NCBI GenBank assembly: GCA_903888615.1
Contig: CAISUE010000030.1
Coordinates: forward strand, 1 to 52,769
Reading direction: 5' to 3'
DNA: 52,769 nt
DNA from: an uncultured Gammaproteobacteria bacterium
Lineage (GTDB): Bacteria; Pseudomonadota; Gammaproteobacteria; CAISUE01
Position 1 is the first letter of the stretch; the number at the start of each line of letters is the position of its first letter. Made by a program: the position numbers and the translations under genes. Positions 17,018 through 25,527 of this stretch are shown here, in pieces. The notes beneath the pieces were generated by a model. That model made no database searches and was not told the DNA's origin. It worked only from the letters and a program-made list of their open reading frames with translations.

Positions 17018-17403
17018 AGGGTCAACCCAAGTTAGAGAGTGGGGCCGTGTCTTTCGTGAATTGTTCGCTGCCCACGGCGCGCTATCAAACGATCACCAGC
17101 ACGATCATAATCAAGATACAGCGGATGTTGAAAGTTTTTACGCAATGATTAGCCAACCAAGTCTTACCCGCTTGACACGGACCTCTACCAGCAACCCTAT
17201 TTTTTTAATGAGATCGAGAAAAACTGGCTCGGCTTAAAAACGTTTCATTCGACCATTCTACGATCACATACTGAATAACCTTGACTATTCAGTATTGTGG
17301 CCCCGAATAGTCAAAATTTGCAGATACTTTTTTAGTGCCAACAATAGCGATAAAGACATTAAGCGCGTATTGGATGGATACCGTGACCCCTAGCTTAAGA
17401 TAA
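17018..17403 (+). pseudogene. Intergenic stretch with decayed coding fragments
   Basis: This 386-base region has no complete gene, but protein-like fragments appear in different plus-strand frames. About 60 codons start near 17025 with REWGRVFRELFAAHG. A second fragment near 17160-17275 reads DLYQQPYFFNEIEKNW and ends at a TAA. A third near 17320-17396 ends in SDKDIKRVLDGYRDP and TAG. Frame changes between them suggest a gene broken by frameshifts. The family is not recognised, and there is no visible transposase or terminal repeat. Chance open frames remain possible. Confidence 0.35.
17268..17314. repeat. Two overlapping, mutually exclusive inverted repeats
   Basis: ATACTGAATA (17268-17277) pairs perfectly with TATTCAGTAT (17286-17295). 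TTGACTATTC (17281-17290) pairs perfectly with GAATAGTCAA (17305-17314). The middle arms share bases 17286-17290, so only one stem can form at a time, as in attenuators. No thymine run follows either stem. Confidence 0.6.
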
Positions 17404-18396
17404 TTACCACTGACTCAAATAGGTTTTGGCTAAAAAACCGAGCTTTTGCGATAAATTGCGTTTAACTGGCGTCGTGATGCTATAGACATCGGCATGTAAA
17501 CTAGCAAAACCCAAATAATCATCGGATGTCATCAAGCGATCAACTAAATGCAATTTTAACGCATCGCTGGCTAACCAATGCTCACCAGTCGCTACGTGTT
17601 CGATATTAACGCCCGAGCGATTGGCAGCGATATAATCCTTAAAAGCGACATGAATTTCTTCTAAATCGCCGCGCATTTTTTCCCGTGCTTGATCGGTATT
17701 TTCTCCAAACACGGTTAGCGTCCGCTTAAATTCACCCGCCGTGATTTGCTCAAAATCAATATCGTGTTTTTTCAATAAACGATGGACATTGGGTATTTGT
17801 GCCACCACTCCGATGGAACCGATAATCGCAAAAGGCGCGGCGATAATTTGATTGGCCACACAACTCATCAAATACCCCCCCGACGCCGCCACTTTATCCA
17901 CACAAACCGTCAGGGGAATCTTCCGCTCTCTTAAACGCGCTAATTGCGATGCCGCTAAACCATAACCATGCACTACGCCACCGGGACTTTCTAAGCGAAT
18001 CACCACTTCATCGCTTATCTCTGCCACTTGCAATACCGCAGTGATTTCAGCGCGCAATTGACTGACTTGCGATGCTTTGATATCACCACAAAAATCTAAC
18101 ACAAACACCCGCTTACGCCGAGGCTCAGACAAGGCTTTACGTTCCGCTTTGGCTTCTTGCAAAGTTTTTTTAGCCGTTTTTTTAAACGCTTTAATCGCTT
18201 CTTTATCATCCAAGGCATTTAATAATGCCTCACGCGTCTCCATTAATTCATCGTTTACTTTAACGATTTTAAGTTGACCCGAGGCCATCTTACCTTTCGC
18301 TAACAATGTCAACACACCTGCGACAATCAACAAAAGTGCGATCACGACAATCACAGCTTCACCCAGAAAAAAACCCAATTCGTGCCAATGTTGCAT
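17404..18396 (-). CDS. sohB: SohB-like S49 family protease
   Basis: A 330-residue inner-membrane serine protease of the signal-peptide-peptidase family. An N-terminal membrane helix (about residues 10-34) and a charged coiled region precede the S49 domain. The catalytic serine is in KVAASGGYLMSC and the general-base lysine in AGEFKRTLTVFGENTDQ. RLESPGGVVHGYG and GSIGVVAQ are further family marks. Length and the long linker fit SohB rather than SppA. It follows ccmG by 15 bases and is probably co-transcribed with ccmF-ccmG. It is thought to degrade membrane or periplasmic peptides. Confidence 0.9.
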   Translation of the reverse strand: MQHWHELGFFLGEAVIVVIALLLIVAGVLTLLAKGKMASGQLKIVKVNDELMETREALLNALDDKEAIKAFKKTAKKTLQEAKAERKALSEPRRKRVFVLDFCGDIKASQVSQLRAEITAVLQVAEISDEVVIRLESPGGVVHGYGLAASQLARLRERKIPLTVCVDKVAASGGYLMSCVANQIIAAPFAIIGSIGVVAQIPNVHRLLKKHDIDFEQITAGEFKRTLTVFGENTDQAREKMRGDLEEIHVAFKDYIAANRSGVNIEHVATGEHWLASDALKLHLVDRLMTSDDYLGFASLHADVYSITTPVKRNLSQKLGFLAKTYLSQW

Positions 18397-18411
18397 AAAA
18401 TTTCTAATTCC

Positions 18412-18936
18412 TTATGTTAATAAAATTGCCATGGTAGCCCAATGTTGCTCATTCAACACCCCTGTCACTTTGGCCCGAATAATACCTTGTTCATCGATCA
18501 AAAAATTCTCCGGGGTGCCATAAACGCCATAATCCACGCCCACTTTGCCACTTAAATCGGCTAATACGAGGTGATAGGGATTGCCATAGCGCTTGAGCCA
18601 AGCGCGTGCAGCCACCGGATTATCTTGAAAATCCACGCCGATGATCTGTAACTGTGGATAACGCTGCTTCAACGTCAATAAAAAGGCTTGCTCTTCCGTG
18701 CAAGTTTGACACCAACTGGCCCAGACATTGAGTAAAGTCCATGAACCGTGCAACACCCGCTGATCTACCCATTGCTTCGGTTCAAGTAAATTCGGTAGCG
18801 TAAAATTTGCCGCCGGTTGATCAATCAAAACGGAAGGCAAGGCTTGCGGATGCAAACTCAAGCCGCGCCAACAAAAACTGATGATAATGATTAAACCCAA
18901 CAATGGCACGTAATATCGCCAAGCTTTTAGCGTCAT
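18412..18936 (-). CDS. ccmG: CcmG/DsbE thioredoxin-like cytochrome c maturation protein
   Basis: A 174-residue periplasmic thiol-disulfide protein tethered by an N-terminal helix (YYVPLLGLIIIISFCW). The thioredoxin fold has the redox motif WASWCQTC, followed by GVDFQDNPVAARAWL and the cis-proline segment VYGTPENFLID. CcmG keeps the CXXCH cysteines of apocytochrome c reduced for haem attachment. The frame is open further upstream, but ATG 18936 overlaps the ccmF stop (ATGA), which fixes the start and implies coupled translation. No ccmH follows; the next gene is sohB. Confidence 0.9.
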   Translation of the reverse strand: MTLKAWRYYVPLLGLIIIISFCWRGLSLHPQALPSVLIDQPAANFTLPNLLEPKQWVDQRVLHGSWTLLNVWASWCQTCTEEQAFLLTLKQRYPQLQIIGVDFQDNPVAARAWLKRYGNPYHLVLADLSGKVGVDYGVYGTPENFLIDEQGIIRAKVTGVLNEQHWATMAILLT

Positions 18937-20852
18937 GAACGCACCTTTTTCGTGTCGATGGCATGCGTTAATGCCAATAAACCGCCCATGACCATCAATA
19001 AACCACCCAACCAAATCCAACGTACAAAGGGTTTGTAGTAATAGCGAACCCCAAAGCGATTATTTGCCAAAGGATCGCCCAGTGCAACATAGACTTCACG
19101 CCAAAGCCCGATATGGATTGCAGGAATACTCATTACCGAACCACTGGCATTGAATAAACGTTTTTCTGCCACTAAGCTAACATCACGGTAACCATCGATA
19201 CTCAACGTAAATTCACCACTCAAGCCTTGGTAATTAGGCCCGTGCAAATCGCTTAATGCCACCAATGCTATGTGGTAAGGGCCTAAGGGTGTTGATTGAT
19301 TTTGCGCGACGGCAAGATCTTTTTCAATGCTATAACCGGATGTCAGCGTGATGCCAATGACGGTAACTGCCACCCCAAGATGCGCGAGGATCATGCCATA
19401 ATAACGGGCCGTTAAATACGCACGTTGTGGCCACTTAATCATCAAATCTTGCAAGCACGTGGCTATAATCCAAAAACTACCACTTAAACCGATCACAGTG
19501 GTAATCGTCAAGGTATTCGTCAAAGCCCACGGCAGCGCAATGGCGCAAGCAATACTAAAAGGTAGCACCCAGTGCAAACGCTGCCATAAGGCTTGAGGTG
19601 CCATCTGTTGCCAGCGCACCGCCGGCGCCATCCCCATCAATAAAAATAACACTGACGTTAAGGGTAAAAAGACTGCGTTAAAATAAGGGGGGCCGACAGA
19701 AATTTTTGCAATCCCTAAAGCATCTAAAATCAAGGGGTAAAGCGTGCCGAGTAACACCGTTAACATCAAGACAAATAACAACACATTATTAGCCAATAAA
19801 AAACTTTCTTTTGATAACACACTAAACACCCCACCCGGCGTCATTTTAGGTGCCCGCCATGCATAGAGTACAAAAGCAAACATACAAACTAAGCTTAAAA
19901 ATGTCAGTAAAAAAGCACCGCGTTCTGCATCCACAGCAAAGGCATGCACAGAGGTTAAAATCCCCGAACGCACTAAAAAGGTACCCATCAAACTCAACGC
20001 AAAAGCAAATAACGCTAAAAACACACTCCAATTTTTAAATGCTCCGCGTTTTTCCGTCACTATTAACGAATGAATCAAAGCCGTTACCACCAACCATGGC
20101 ATAAATGAGGCATTTTCAACCGGATCCCAAAACCACCAACCACCCCAACCTAAATCACGGTATGACCACCAACTCCCTAAAGTAATGCCCCACGTTAAAA
20201 AACACCAAGCAGCAATCGTCCATGGCAATGACCACCTTACCCATGAAATATCTAATTTACCGCGCCACAAAGCTGCCATCGCAAACGCAAAGGCAACACT
20301 GGTGCCCACATAACCCATGTACAGCATGGGTGGATGAATCACTAAACCAGGGTCTTGTAACAAAGGGTTTAAATCATTACCATCGAGTGGAATCGTGTTT
20401 AACAATCGTTTAAACGGATTCGATAAATGGATCAAAAACCATAAAAACCCACTACTTACCCCACCCATAACCGCTAACACCCGCGCTTGCATTGAAAGCG
20501 GTAACCGTTTTGACCACAGTGCAACTAGCGCAGTCCATAATGCTAAAATCGCGACCCACAGCAATAATGAACCTTCGTGGGCACTCCAAATCGCCGTTAA
20601 TTGATAAAATAGCGGTAAATGGGTATTAGAATTCTCCGCCACATAAGCCACAGAAAAGTCATTACGAAGAAACGCCCATTCAAGGCAAGCAAAGGCGACC
20701 AGGACCCACCCAGCTTGAGCGAGTGCAATAGGTTTAGCGCATGCTAATAAACGAGGATTTTCACCAAAAGAGCCCAGCAATGGCAAGATAAACTGCAAAC
20801 TGGCAAACAATAACGCTAGGATGAGTGCAAAGTGACCTAATTCAGGAATCAT
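18933..20852 (-). CDS. ccmF: Haem lyase CcmF
   Basis: A 639-residue polytopic inner-membrane protein of system I cytochrome c maturation, which joins haem from CcmE to apocytochrome c in the periplasm. The tryptophan-rich haem-handling motif WGGWWFWDPVENASFMPWL (about residues 235-253) is intact. Histidines typical of CcmF are present, for example in WSAHEGSLLLW and DPGLVIHPPMLYMGY. There are about 14 membrane segments and the usual periplasmic domain near the C-terminus. It is the first gene of a ccmF-ccmG-sohB unit. ccmABCDE and ccmH are not in this window. Confidence 0.95.
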   Translation of the reverse strand: MIPELGHFALILALLFASLQFILPLLGSFGENPRLLACAKPIALAQAGWVLVAFACLEWAFLRNDFSVAYVAENSNTHLPLFYQLTAIWSAHEGSLLLWVAILALWTALVALWSKRLPLSMQARVLAVMGGVSSGFLWFLIHLSNPFKRLLNTIPLDGNDLNPLLQDPGLVIHPPMLYMGYVGTSVAFAFAMAALWRGKLDISWVRWSLPWTIAAWCFLTWGITLGSWWSYRDLGWGGWWFWDPVENASFMPWLVVTALIHSLIVTEKRGAFKNWSVFLALFAFALSLMGTFLVRSGILTSVHAFAVDAERGAFLLTFLSLVCMFAFVLYAWRAPKMTPGGVFSVLSKESFLLANNVLLFVLMLTVLLGTLYPLILDALGIAKISVGPPYFNAVFLPLTSVLFLLMGMAPAVRWQQMAPQALWQRLHWVLPFSIACAIALPWALTNTLTITTVIGLSGSFWIIATCLQDLMIKWPQRAYLTARYYGMILAHLGVAVTVIGITLTSGYSIEKDLAVAQNQSTPLGPYHIALVALSDLHGPNYQGLSGEFTLSIDGYRDVSLVAEKRLFNASGSVMSIPAIHIGLWREVYVALGDPLANNRFGVRYYYKPFVRWIWLGGLLMVMGGLLALTHAIDTKKVRS

Positions 20853-20952
20853 GAAACAATAAGCTCAATGAAATGGGGTATTGTAGCACACACAAAATAT
20901 ACCTATGGCTGACAAACTCCCGTACAATTACCACTTTTAGCCGCTCATCCTC

Positions 20953-21651
20953 ATGACAAATCCTTTATTAAATGCTACAGCAGTGCTGAATTGCCAGCGC
21001 TTAAGCAAAAGCCACATCGATGGCAAAATCCATGTCGATGTCTTGAAAAATATCGACTTTGCTATCCACAAGGGTGAAAAAATCGCCATTGTCGGTGCGT
21101 CAGGTTCTGGTAAAAGCACCCTATTGCATTTATTAGGTGGCCTTGACAGCCCCACTCACGGCAAAGTTCATGTGGGTGGCACGGATTTAAGCCGCTTGAA
21201 TGAAGCAGAATTAAGTCGTTTGCGCAATCGGACGTTAGGCTTTGTGTACCAATTTCACCATTTATTACCCGAATTCACTGTACTGGAAAATGTTTGCTTG
21301 CCACTCTTGATTCGTGGCGGCCATCTCGCTGATATTCAAGAGCAAGCCATTGCGTTACTGGAAAAAGTCGGCTTAAAAAAACGCATCTCACACAAATTAA
21401 GTGAAATCTCCGGTGGCGAGCGTCAACGCACCGCGATTGCCCGGGCCCTTATCACCAAACCTCTGTGTATTCTCGCCGATGAACCAACGGGCAATTTGGA
21501 TCACCATACTGCCAAGCAAGTGTTTGAAACCATTCTAGAATTAAACCATGAATTACAAACCAGTTTATTGATCGCTACCCATGATCGCAACTTAGCTGAC
21601 CAAATGGATCGTGTATTGACACTGCAAGACGGTCAATTACACGTACTTTAA
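20953..21651 (+). CDS. lolD: Lipoprotein-releasing ABC transporter ATPase LolD
   Basis: A 232-residue ATP-binding subunit that powers release of outer-membrane lipoproteins from the inner membrane with LolC/LolE. Motifs in order are Walker [10 protein letters not shown], the Q-loop/LolD segment [18 protein letters not shown], signature [14 protein letters not shown], Walker [13 protein letters not shown] and the switch histidine in IATHDR. The FHHLLPEF stretch distinguishes LolD from MacB-type ATPases. The lolC/lolE genes are not adjacent, which is unusual. thiL follows after three bases. It is divergent from ccmF across 100 bases. Confidence 0.92.
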   Translation: MTNPLLNATAVLNCQRLSKSHIDGKIHVDVLKNIDFAIHKGEKIAIVGASGSGKSTLLHLLGGLDSPTHGKVHVGGTDLSRLNEAELSRLRNRTLGFVYQFHHLLPEFTVLENVCLPLLIRGGHLADIQEQAIALLEKVGLKKRISHKLSEISGGERQRTAIARALITKPLCILADEPTGNLDHHTAKQVFETILELNHELQTSLLIATHDRNLADQMDRVLTLQDGQLHVL

Positions 21652-21654
21652 GCC

Positions 21655-22635
21655 ATGGATCGTGAAAGCGCACTTATCGCACACTTAACGCAATTGTTTC
21701 CAGGTCCCAAACAGGGGCTTGGCATTGGCGACGATTGCGCGGTAATTCCCATTGATTCCTCCACCGCTTGGCTTTTTAGTACCGATGCACTCGTCGATGG
21801 CACGCATTTTTGCACGCATACCAGCACCCCTGAACAATTGGCTTATAAAGTCATCATGGTCAATGTTAGCGATATCGCCGCGATGGGTGGCACACCGCAT
21901 TCGGTTTTATTGACGCTAGGTTTACCCACCGCTTTTTGCGATACCTGGAGCACGCGTTTTTTAAACGCCTTGGCATTGGTCTTAAAGGAATTAACGATCA
22001 CCTTGATCGGCGGTGATACTGTGCGCTCAGAAAAAACCTTGTTTATCAATTTAACCATTATCGGCACAGCGTCTTTAGCGCACATCAAATATCGCCATAC
22101 GGCAAAAAAAGGCGATATTATTGCGCTAAGCAAAGCGCTGGGTGGCTCCTATGCCGGCTTGCAATTATTATTGAAGCATTGGCACAGTGAAGGGCCAGAT
22201 GCTGAGTCGTGTCGCCAACAACAGTTAATGCCACACGCGCAATTAGCGGAAAGCCAATGGTTAGCCCAGCATCCAGCGGTCCATGCCATGATGGATTTAT
22301 CCGATGGTCTCGCGGCAGATTTGCCAAAATTGTGTGCTGCCAGTGGTTTAAGCGCTGAATTATGCGTAGAAAAAATCCCCATTGATCCGGCAGCAGCCAA
22401 TTTAGCATGCGCCAATCACCTACGCCCCCTTGATATCGCTTATGTGGGTGGTGAAGATTATGCGTTATTGTTAACCATTGCGCCGGAAAATTTCGCAACC
22501 ATTGCAGCTGCTTACTTAACCCGCTTTAAACAGCCATTGTGGCCAATTGGCACTCTGATCGAAGGCGAAAGTCGATTAACGTTAAATGGCCAACGCTTTG
22601 AACCACAATTAGCGGGTTTTCACCATTTTGATTAA
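21655..22635 (+). CDS. thiL: Thiamine-monophosphate kinase
   Basis: A 326-residue kinase that converts thiamine monophosphate to the cofactor thiamine diphosphate. The N-terminal ATP/Mg site GIGDDCAVIPID, the MVNVSDIAAMGGTP motif, and the GGDTVRSEKT segment identify the family. DLSDGLAADL and the later YVGGEDYALL are also characteristic. Its ATG lies three bases after lolD, so the two are probably one transcript. Its stop overlaps the stop of the convergent coiled-coil gene by four bases, leaving no room for a conventional terminator. Confidence 0.93.
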   Translation: MDRESALIAHLTQLFPGPKQGLGIGDDCAVIPIDSSTAWLFSTDALVDGTHFCTHTSTPEQLAYKVIMVNVSDIAAMGGTPHSVLLTLGLPTAFCDTWSTRFLNALALVLKELTITLIGGDTVRSEKTLFINLTIIGTASLAHIKYRHTAKKGDIIALSKALGGSYAGLQLLLKHWHSEGPDAESCRQQQLMPHAQLAESQWLAQHPAVHAMMDLSDGLAADLPKLCAASGLSAELCVEKIPIDPAAANLACANHLRPLDIAYVGGEDYALLLTIAPENFATIAAAYLTRFKQPLWPIGTLIEGESRLTLNGQRFEPQLAGFHHFD

Positions 22636-23243
22636 TGGACGTATTTAATCAAACCCACGATCGTTGCAATGGAACCGATACCCACTGTAAACATCCATTT
22701 AAGCAATGCAAATTTTAATTCCACCATATCAGCGCGAGTATCTTTACGAATCGTTATCTCCACGAGATGAAGTTCGTTACGAACAGCTTCTAAACCTTCA
22801 CGTAAAGCCTTACTGTTAGCATCCATCGCTATTTGTAACGCATTACGACCCGCTTCTAAGCCATCGTGCAAATCTTTACTACTCTTTTCAAAGCCTAGCA
22901 GCATATCTTTGCGCAATTGCTCCGTTTCTTTACGACTCATTTCAAAACCGTACTGCATATCCTTGCGTAACAATTCGGTTTCATTCGATAACCGCGATTC
23001 GGTTTCTCTCAAATCGCTGCGTACTACCTGAATATCATTCGATAACCGCGATTCAGTTTCTCTCAAATCACTGCGTACCACGTGAATATCATTCGATAAC
23101 CGCGATTCGGTTTCTCTCAAATCACTGCGTACCACGTGAATTTCATTAGACAATGTGGAAGCAACTTCTTTCAAATCACTTTTTGTGGCTAAATCTTTGT
23201 CCTCTAAAAGTTGCTTGGTTTGGTGCAGAAAATCTTGCAGCAT
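22632..23243 (-). CDS. Coiled-coil membrane protein (DUF1640-like) with internal repeats
   Basis: A roughly 203-residue protein that is almost all coiled coil, ending in a membrane helix (WMFTVGIGSIATIVGLIKYV). It contains three near-identical 18-residue repeats of the type SNDIHVVRSDLRETESRL. Layout and the DLATKSDL entry to the coil resemble DUF1640/CCDC90-type bacterial proteins. I chose ATG 23243, preceded by AAGGA; a GTG at 23261 is in the same frame. The frame remains protein-like upstream of both starts, which suggests a damaged 5' end (see 23317-23373). Function is unknown. The gene is convergent with thiL. Confidence 0.65.
   Translation of the reverse strand: MLQDFLHQTKQLLEDKDLATKSDLKEVASTLSNEIHVVRSDLRETESRLSNDIHVVRSDLRETESRLSNDIQVVRSDLRETESRLSNETELLRKDMQYGFEMSRKETEQLRKDMLLGFEKSSKDLHDGLEAGRNALQIAMDANSKALREGLEAVRNELHLVEITIRKDTRADMVELKFALLKWMFTVGIGSIATIVGLIKYVH
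22989..23150 (-). repeat. Three tandem 54-base repeats inside the coiled-coil gene
   Basis: Three consecutive 54-base units encode SN(D/E)I(H/Q)VVRSDLRETESRL. The DNA is nearly identical between copies, so the expansion looks recent and the copy number could vary between strains. The period of 18 residues fits the coiled-coil heptad pattern only loosely. Confidence 0.85.
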
Positions 23244-23316
23244 ATCTTCATTTCCTTGCACAATTGCCTCCGATTGCGCTTGACTAAACTGAGCGCTCCG
23301 TAATCGTTTAAGATGT

Positions 23317-23373
23317 TCAATACTTTATATAGCGCGTGGCAGGTGCCAAATAAATACCTTTATGTATCGTCAT
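23317..23373 (-). pseudogene. Probable original 5' end of the coiled-coil gene, out of frame
   Basis: A strong ribosome binding site (GTGAGG) precedes ATG 23373, which opens an 18-codon frame, MTIHKGIYLAPATRYIKY, ending in TGA at 23317. Just downstream the frame of the coiled-coil gene reads SIEHLKRLRSAQFSQAQSEA without a start codon. That resembles the N-terminal LxxAGFxxxQAEA motif of DUF1640 proteins. A one-base shift near 23320-23325 would join them. Either the gene is frameshifted or this is a short leader peptide. Confidence 0.4.
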
Positions 23374-23440
23374 AATCATTACCTCACAACAAGACTAACC
23401 GCCAGGTAATTATACTATAAGGTTATCAATAAACAATGTG

Positions 23441-24448
23441 TTAAGCTTTTAAAATTCCAGAAATGACAGACAACATTTTAAGCCGCCAAGCTGGCAAATA
23501 GCTCGCCAAAGCCGAAAACTCTGGGTAGTCATTGACCACGTCTTCGATATAAGCAAAGGTTGTTATTAAATCAGCCAAATAATTTTTCGAGCCATCACGT
23601 AGATATTTTCGCGCAAAGATAAATAAACATTTTAAATGCCGTTGCAACCCTTGCCAATCAAACCAGCGTTGAAATTGACTCAAACTAAACGCAACCGGAC
23701 TGGGTAACTGGTCATAAAATACCGCAACCCACGTGCGCACTTGCGCTTTAGGCCAAGCCACATAACAATCGCGTAACAGCGATACTAAATCATAGGCAAT
23801 GGAAGCCATTACTGCATCTTGAAAATCCAATACGCCGATTTTATTTTCAGGCAAAATCATCAAATTGCGTGAATGATAATCGCGATGCACACAAACTTGG
23901 GGATGCGTTTTAAGATCCGCAAGCAATAAAGCAAAGGTATCATCCAAGCAAGTCGCCAAGTCTTTATCGATCGCTAAATTCAAAAACTTGTCAATGAACC
24001 ACTCACGGCAATGCGCCAATTCTGTTAACGCCAAGCTTTCATCAAACCGCAGCAATGGCCAAGCATCAATAGCCGGCACTTGCTGAATTTTTAATAATGG
24101 TTCAAAGCAAGCTTGATAAAGCGCTGACACTCGATCAACATCAAGTGCTTGACTTAATAACACATCGCCAAAATCTTGCAACAATAAAAACCCTAAATTT
24201 AAATCTTGCCCATAAATTTGCGGCGTCAACACACCAAAAGCGCGAAATTGTTCAGCAATGGCTACAAAACCATGACAATCTTCTAAATTCGGCGGTGCAT
24301 CCATCAATAAATAGGTAGCCTCTGACGTTAAAATTCGAAAATAACGCCGAAAACTAGCATCGCCCGCTAACGCAGTTTGTTCCCATAACTGACCCTTTAA
24401 AGCCACGCGCAAAAAATTGTCTTGTTGCTGTGTTCGTAATACTGTCAT
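23441..24448 (-). CDS. amgK: AmgK-like N-acetylmuramate/N-acetylglucosamine anomeric kinase
   Basis: A 335-residue member of the aminoglycoside phosphotransferase fold. Visible motifs are the N-lobe GDASFRRYFRI and LLMDAPPN, the hinge FLLLQDFGD, the catalytic loop VHRDYHSRNLM and the metal site IGVLDFQDA. The GDASFRRYFR and DAPP signatures are typical of AmgK, which phosphorylates recycled MurNAc/GlcNAc at C1 in the cytoplasm. The product is used by MurU, encoded at 28395-29054. It is divergent from dusA with only 38 bases between the ATGs. Substrate specificity is inferred from family and from the presence of murU. Confidence 0.85.
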   Translation of the reverse strand: MTVLRTQQQDNFLRVALKGQLWEQTALAGDASFRRYFRILTSEATYLLMDAPPNLEDCHGFVAIAEQFRAFGVLTPQIYGQDLNLGFLLLQDFGDVLLSQALDVDRVSALYQACFEPLLKIQQVPAIDAWPLLRFDESLALTELAHCREWFIDKFLNLAIDKDLATCLDDTFALLLADLKTHPQVCVHRDYHSRNLMILPENKIGVLDFQDAVMASIAYDLVSLLRDCYVAWPKAQVRTWVAVFYDQLPSPVAFSLSQFQRWFDWQGLQRHLKCLFIFARKYLRDGSKNYLADLITTFAYIEDVVNDYPEFSALASYLPAWRLKMLSVISGILKA

Positions 24449-24464
24449 AAAAATCCATCACCGG

Positions 24465-24470
24465 TATAAT
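24465..24470 (+). promoter_or_regulatory. -10 element of dusA promoter
   Basis: A perfect TATAAT lies 16 bases before the dusA ATG at 24487, implying a very short leader. The -35 region would fall on the start of the divergent amgK gene and shows no clear TTGACA, so the promoter may need an activator or be weak. Confidence 0.4.
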
Positions 24471-24486
24471 AGTCTGTTTGAAATTC

Positions 24487-25452
24487 ATGATCATACCCTA
24501 TCCACACCGTTTTGCTGTCGCACCGATGATTGATTGGACCGATCGCCATTGCCGTTATTTCCATCGTTTATTGTCACAACAGGCTTTACTTTATACTGAA
24601 ATGATCACCACTGGCGCTATTTTACACGGTGATCGCGCACGTTTTTTATCGTTTGATCCGACAGAACACCCTGTTGCTTTGCAATTAGGTGGATCAGATC
24701 CACAAGCCTTAGCCAACTGCGCTGCCATCGGCGAAGATTATGGTTATGCCGAAATCAATCTCAATGTCGGCTGCCCAAGCGATCGGGTGCAAAGCGGTCG
24801 CTTTGGTGCCTGCTTGATGAAAGAACCAACCTTAGTTGCCGCCTGCATTCAAGCCATGCAAGCGCGCGTCCGCATCCCTGTCACGGTTAAAACACGGCTT
24901 GGCCTCGATTTCGATGATGATTATGCGTTTGTACAACGTTTTATTAACGATGTGTCTGGGGCCGGTTGCCAACATTTTATACTGCATGCTCGCAAAGCTT
25001 GGCTCAACGGCTTAAGCCCTAAAGAAAATCGTGATATACCGCCGCTTCACTACGAGCGAGTTTATCAATTAAAATACGACTTTCCCCATTGCACTTTCAT
25101 GATCAATGGTGGTATTCAAAATTTTACCGATATCCATGGGCATTTAAAGCATGTCGATGGCGTAATGCTCGGTCGCGCAGCTTATCATCAACCGTATTTG
25201 TTAGCGTCGGTCGATAGTCAACTGTATGGCGACACTCAACCTGTTAAAACCCGCAGCGCTATTTTACACGCCTTGCTACCTTATCTTGAACAACAATACA
25301 CGGAACAAGGACGCATCGAACACGTAACGCGACATATACTAGGATTGTGGCACGGACTTCCTGGCGCCCGCACCATTCGACAAGTATTAAGCGATCATAA
25401 ACACCATAGCTTACAAAAATTACATTTTTTAAAAAACTTAAGCTTATCTTAA
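24487..25452 (+). CDS. dusA: tRNA-dihydrouridine(20/20a) synthase
   Basis: A 321-residue FMN enzyme that reduces uridines in the D-loop of tRNAs. The barrel begins with FAVAPMIDWTDRHCRYFHR. The catalytic cysteine is in NLNVGCPSDRVQSGRFGACLM. The FMN phosphate-binding segments INGGIQ and GVMLGRAAYHQPYLL follow, and the HARKAWLNGLSPKENR stretch is specific to DusA. ATG 24487 is preferred over an in-frame TTG at 24478. The last codons overlap a PmrA-box-like direct repeat (25437-25456). Confidence 0.93.
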   Translation: MIIPYPHRFAVAPMIDWTDRHCRYFHRLLSQQALLYTEMITTGAILHGDRARFLSFDPTEHPVALQLGGSDPQALANCAAIGEDYGYAEINLNVGCPSDRVQSGRFGACLMKEPTLVAACIQAMQARVRIPVTVKTRLGLDFDDDYAFVQRFINDVSGAGCQHFILHARKAWLNGLSPKENRDIPPLHYERVYQLKYDFPHCTFMINGGIQNFTDIHGHLKHVDGVMLGRAAYHQPYLLASVDSQLYGDTQPVKTRSAILHALLPYLEQQYTEQGRIEHVTRHILGLWHGLPGARTIRQVLSDHKHHSLQKLHFLKNLSLS

Positions 25453-25456
25453 GCTT
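25437..25456 (+). promoter_or_regulatory. PmrA-box-like direct repeat
   Basis: CTTAAGCTT occurs twice, separated by two bases (AT). The Legionella/Coxiella PmrA site, as I remember it, is CTTAATATT-N2-CTTAATATT. Each half here matches 7 of 9 bases with the exact 11-base phase. It overlaps the dusA stop and lies 43 bases before the -35 of the gene for the 871-residue effector-like protein. Confidence 0.4.
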
Positions 25457-25498
25457 TGCGCGCTTATGATGAAGGCGTCGGACAAGGTTCATAATAAC

Positions 25499-25527
25499 TT
25501 AACGAGATCCACAACTTTGTGTATAAT
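25499..25527 (+). promoter_or_regulatory. Sigma-70-type promoter for the 871-residue protein gene
   Basis: TTAACG (25499-25504) and a perfect TATAAT (25522-25527) are separated by 17 bases. The start would be near 25534, giving a leader of about 110 bases before the ATG at 25644. That ATG has a good AAAGGAA binding site. Confidence 0.5.

Noticed and set aside
22118-22498. 126-codon minus-strand frame opposite thiL
   Set aside because: It lies fully within thiL, which has all its motifs; the translated product has no family character and no binding site.
22989-23150. Repeats considered as a CRISPR array
   Set aside because: The three 54-base units are contiguous, in frame and coding, with no spacers.
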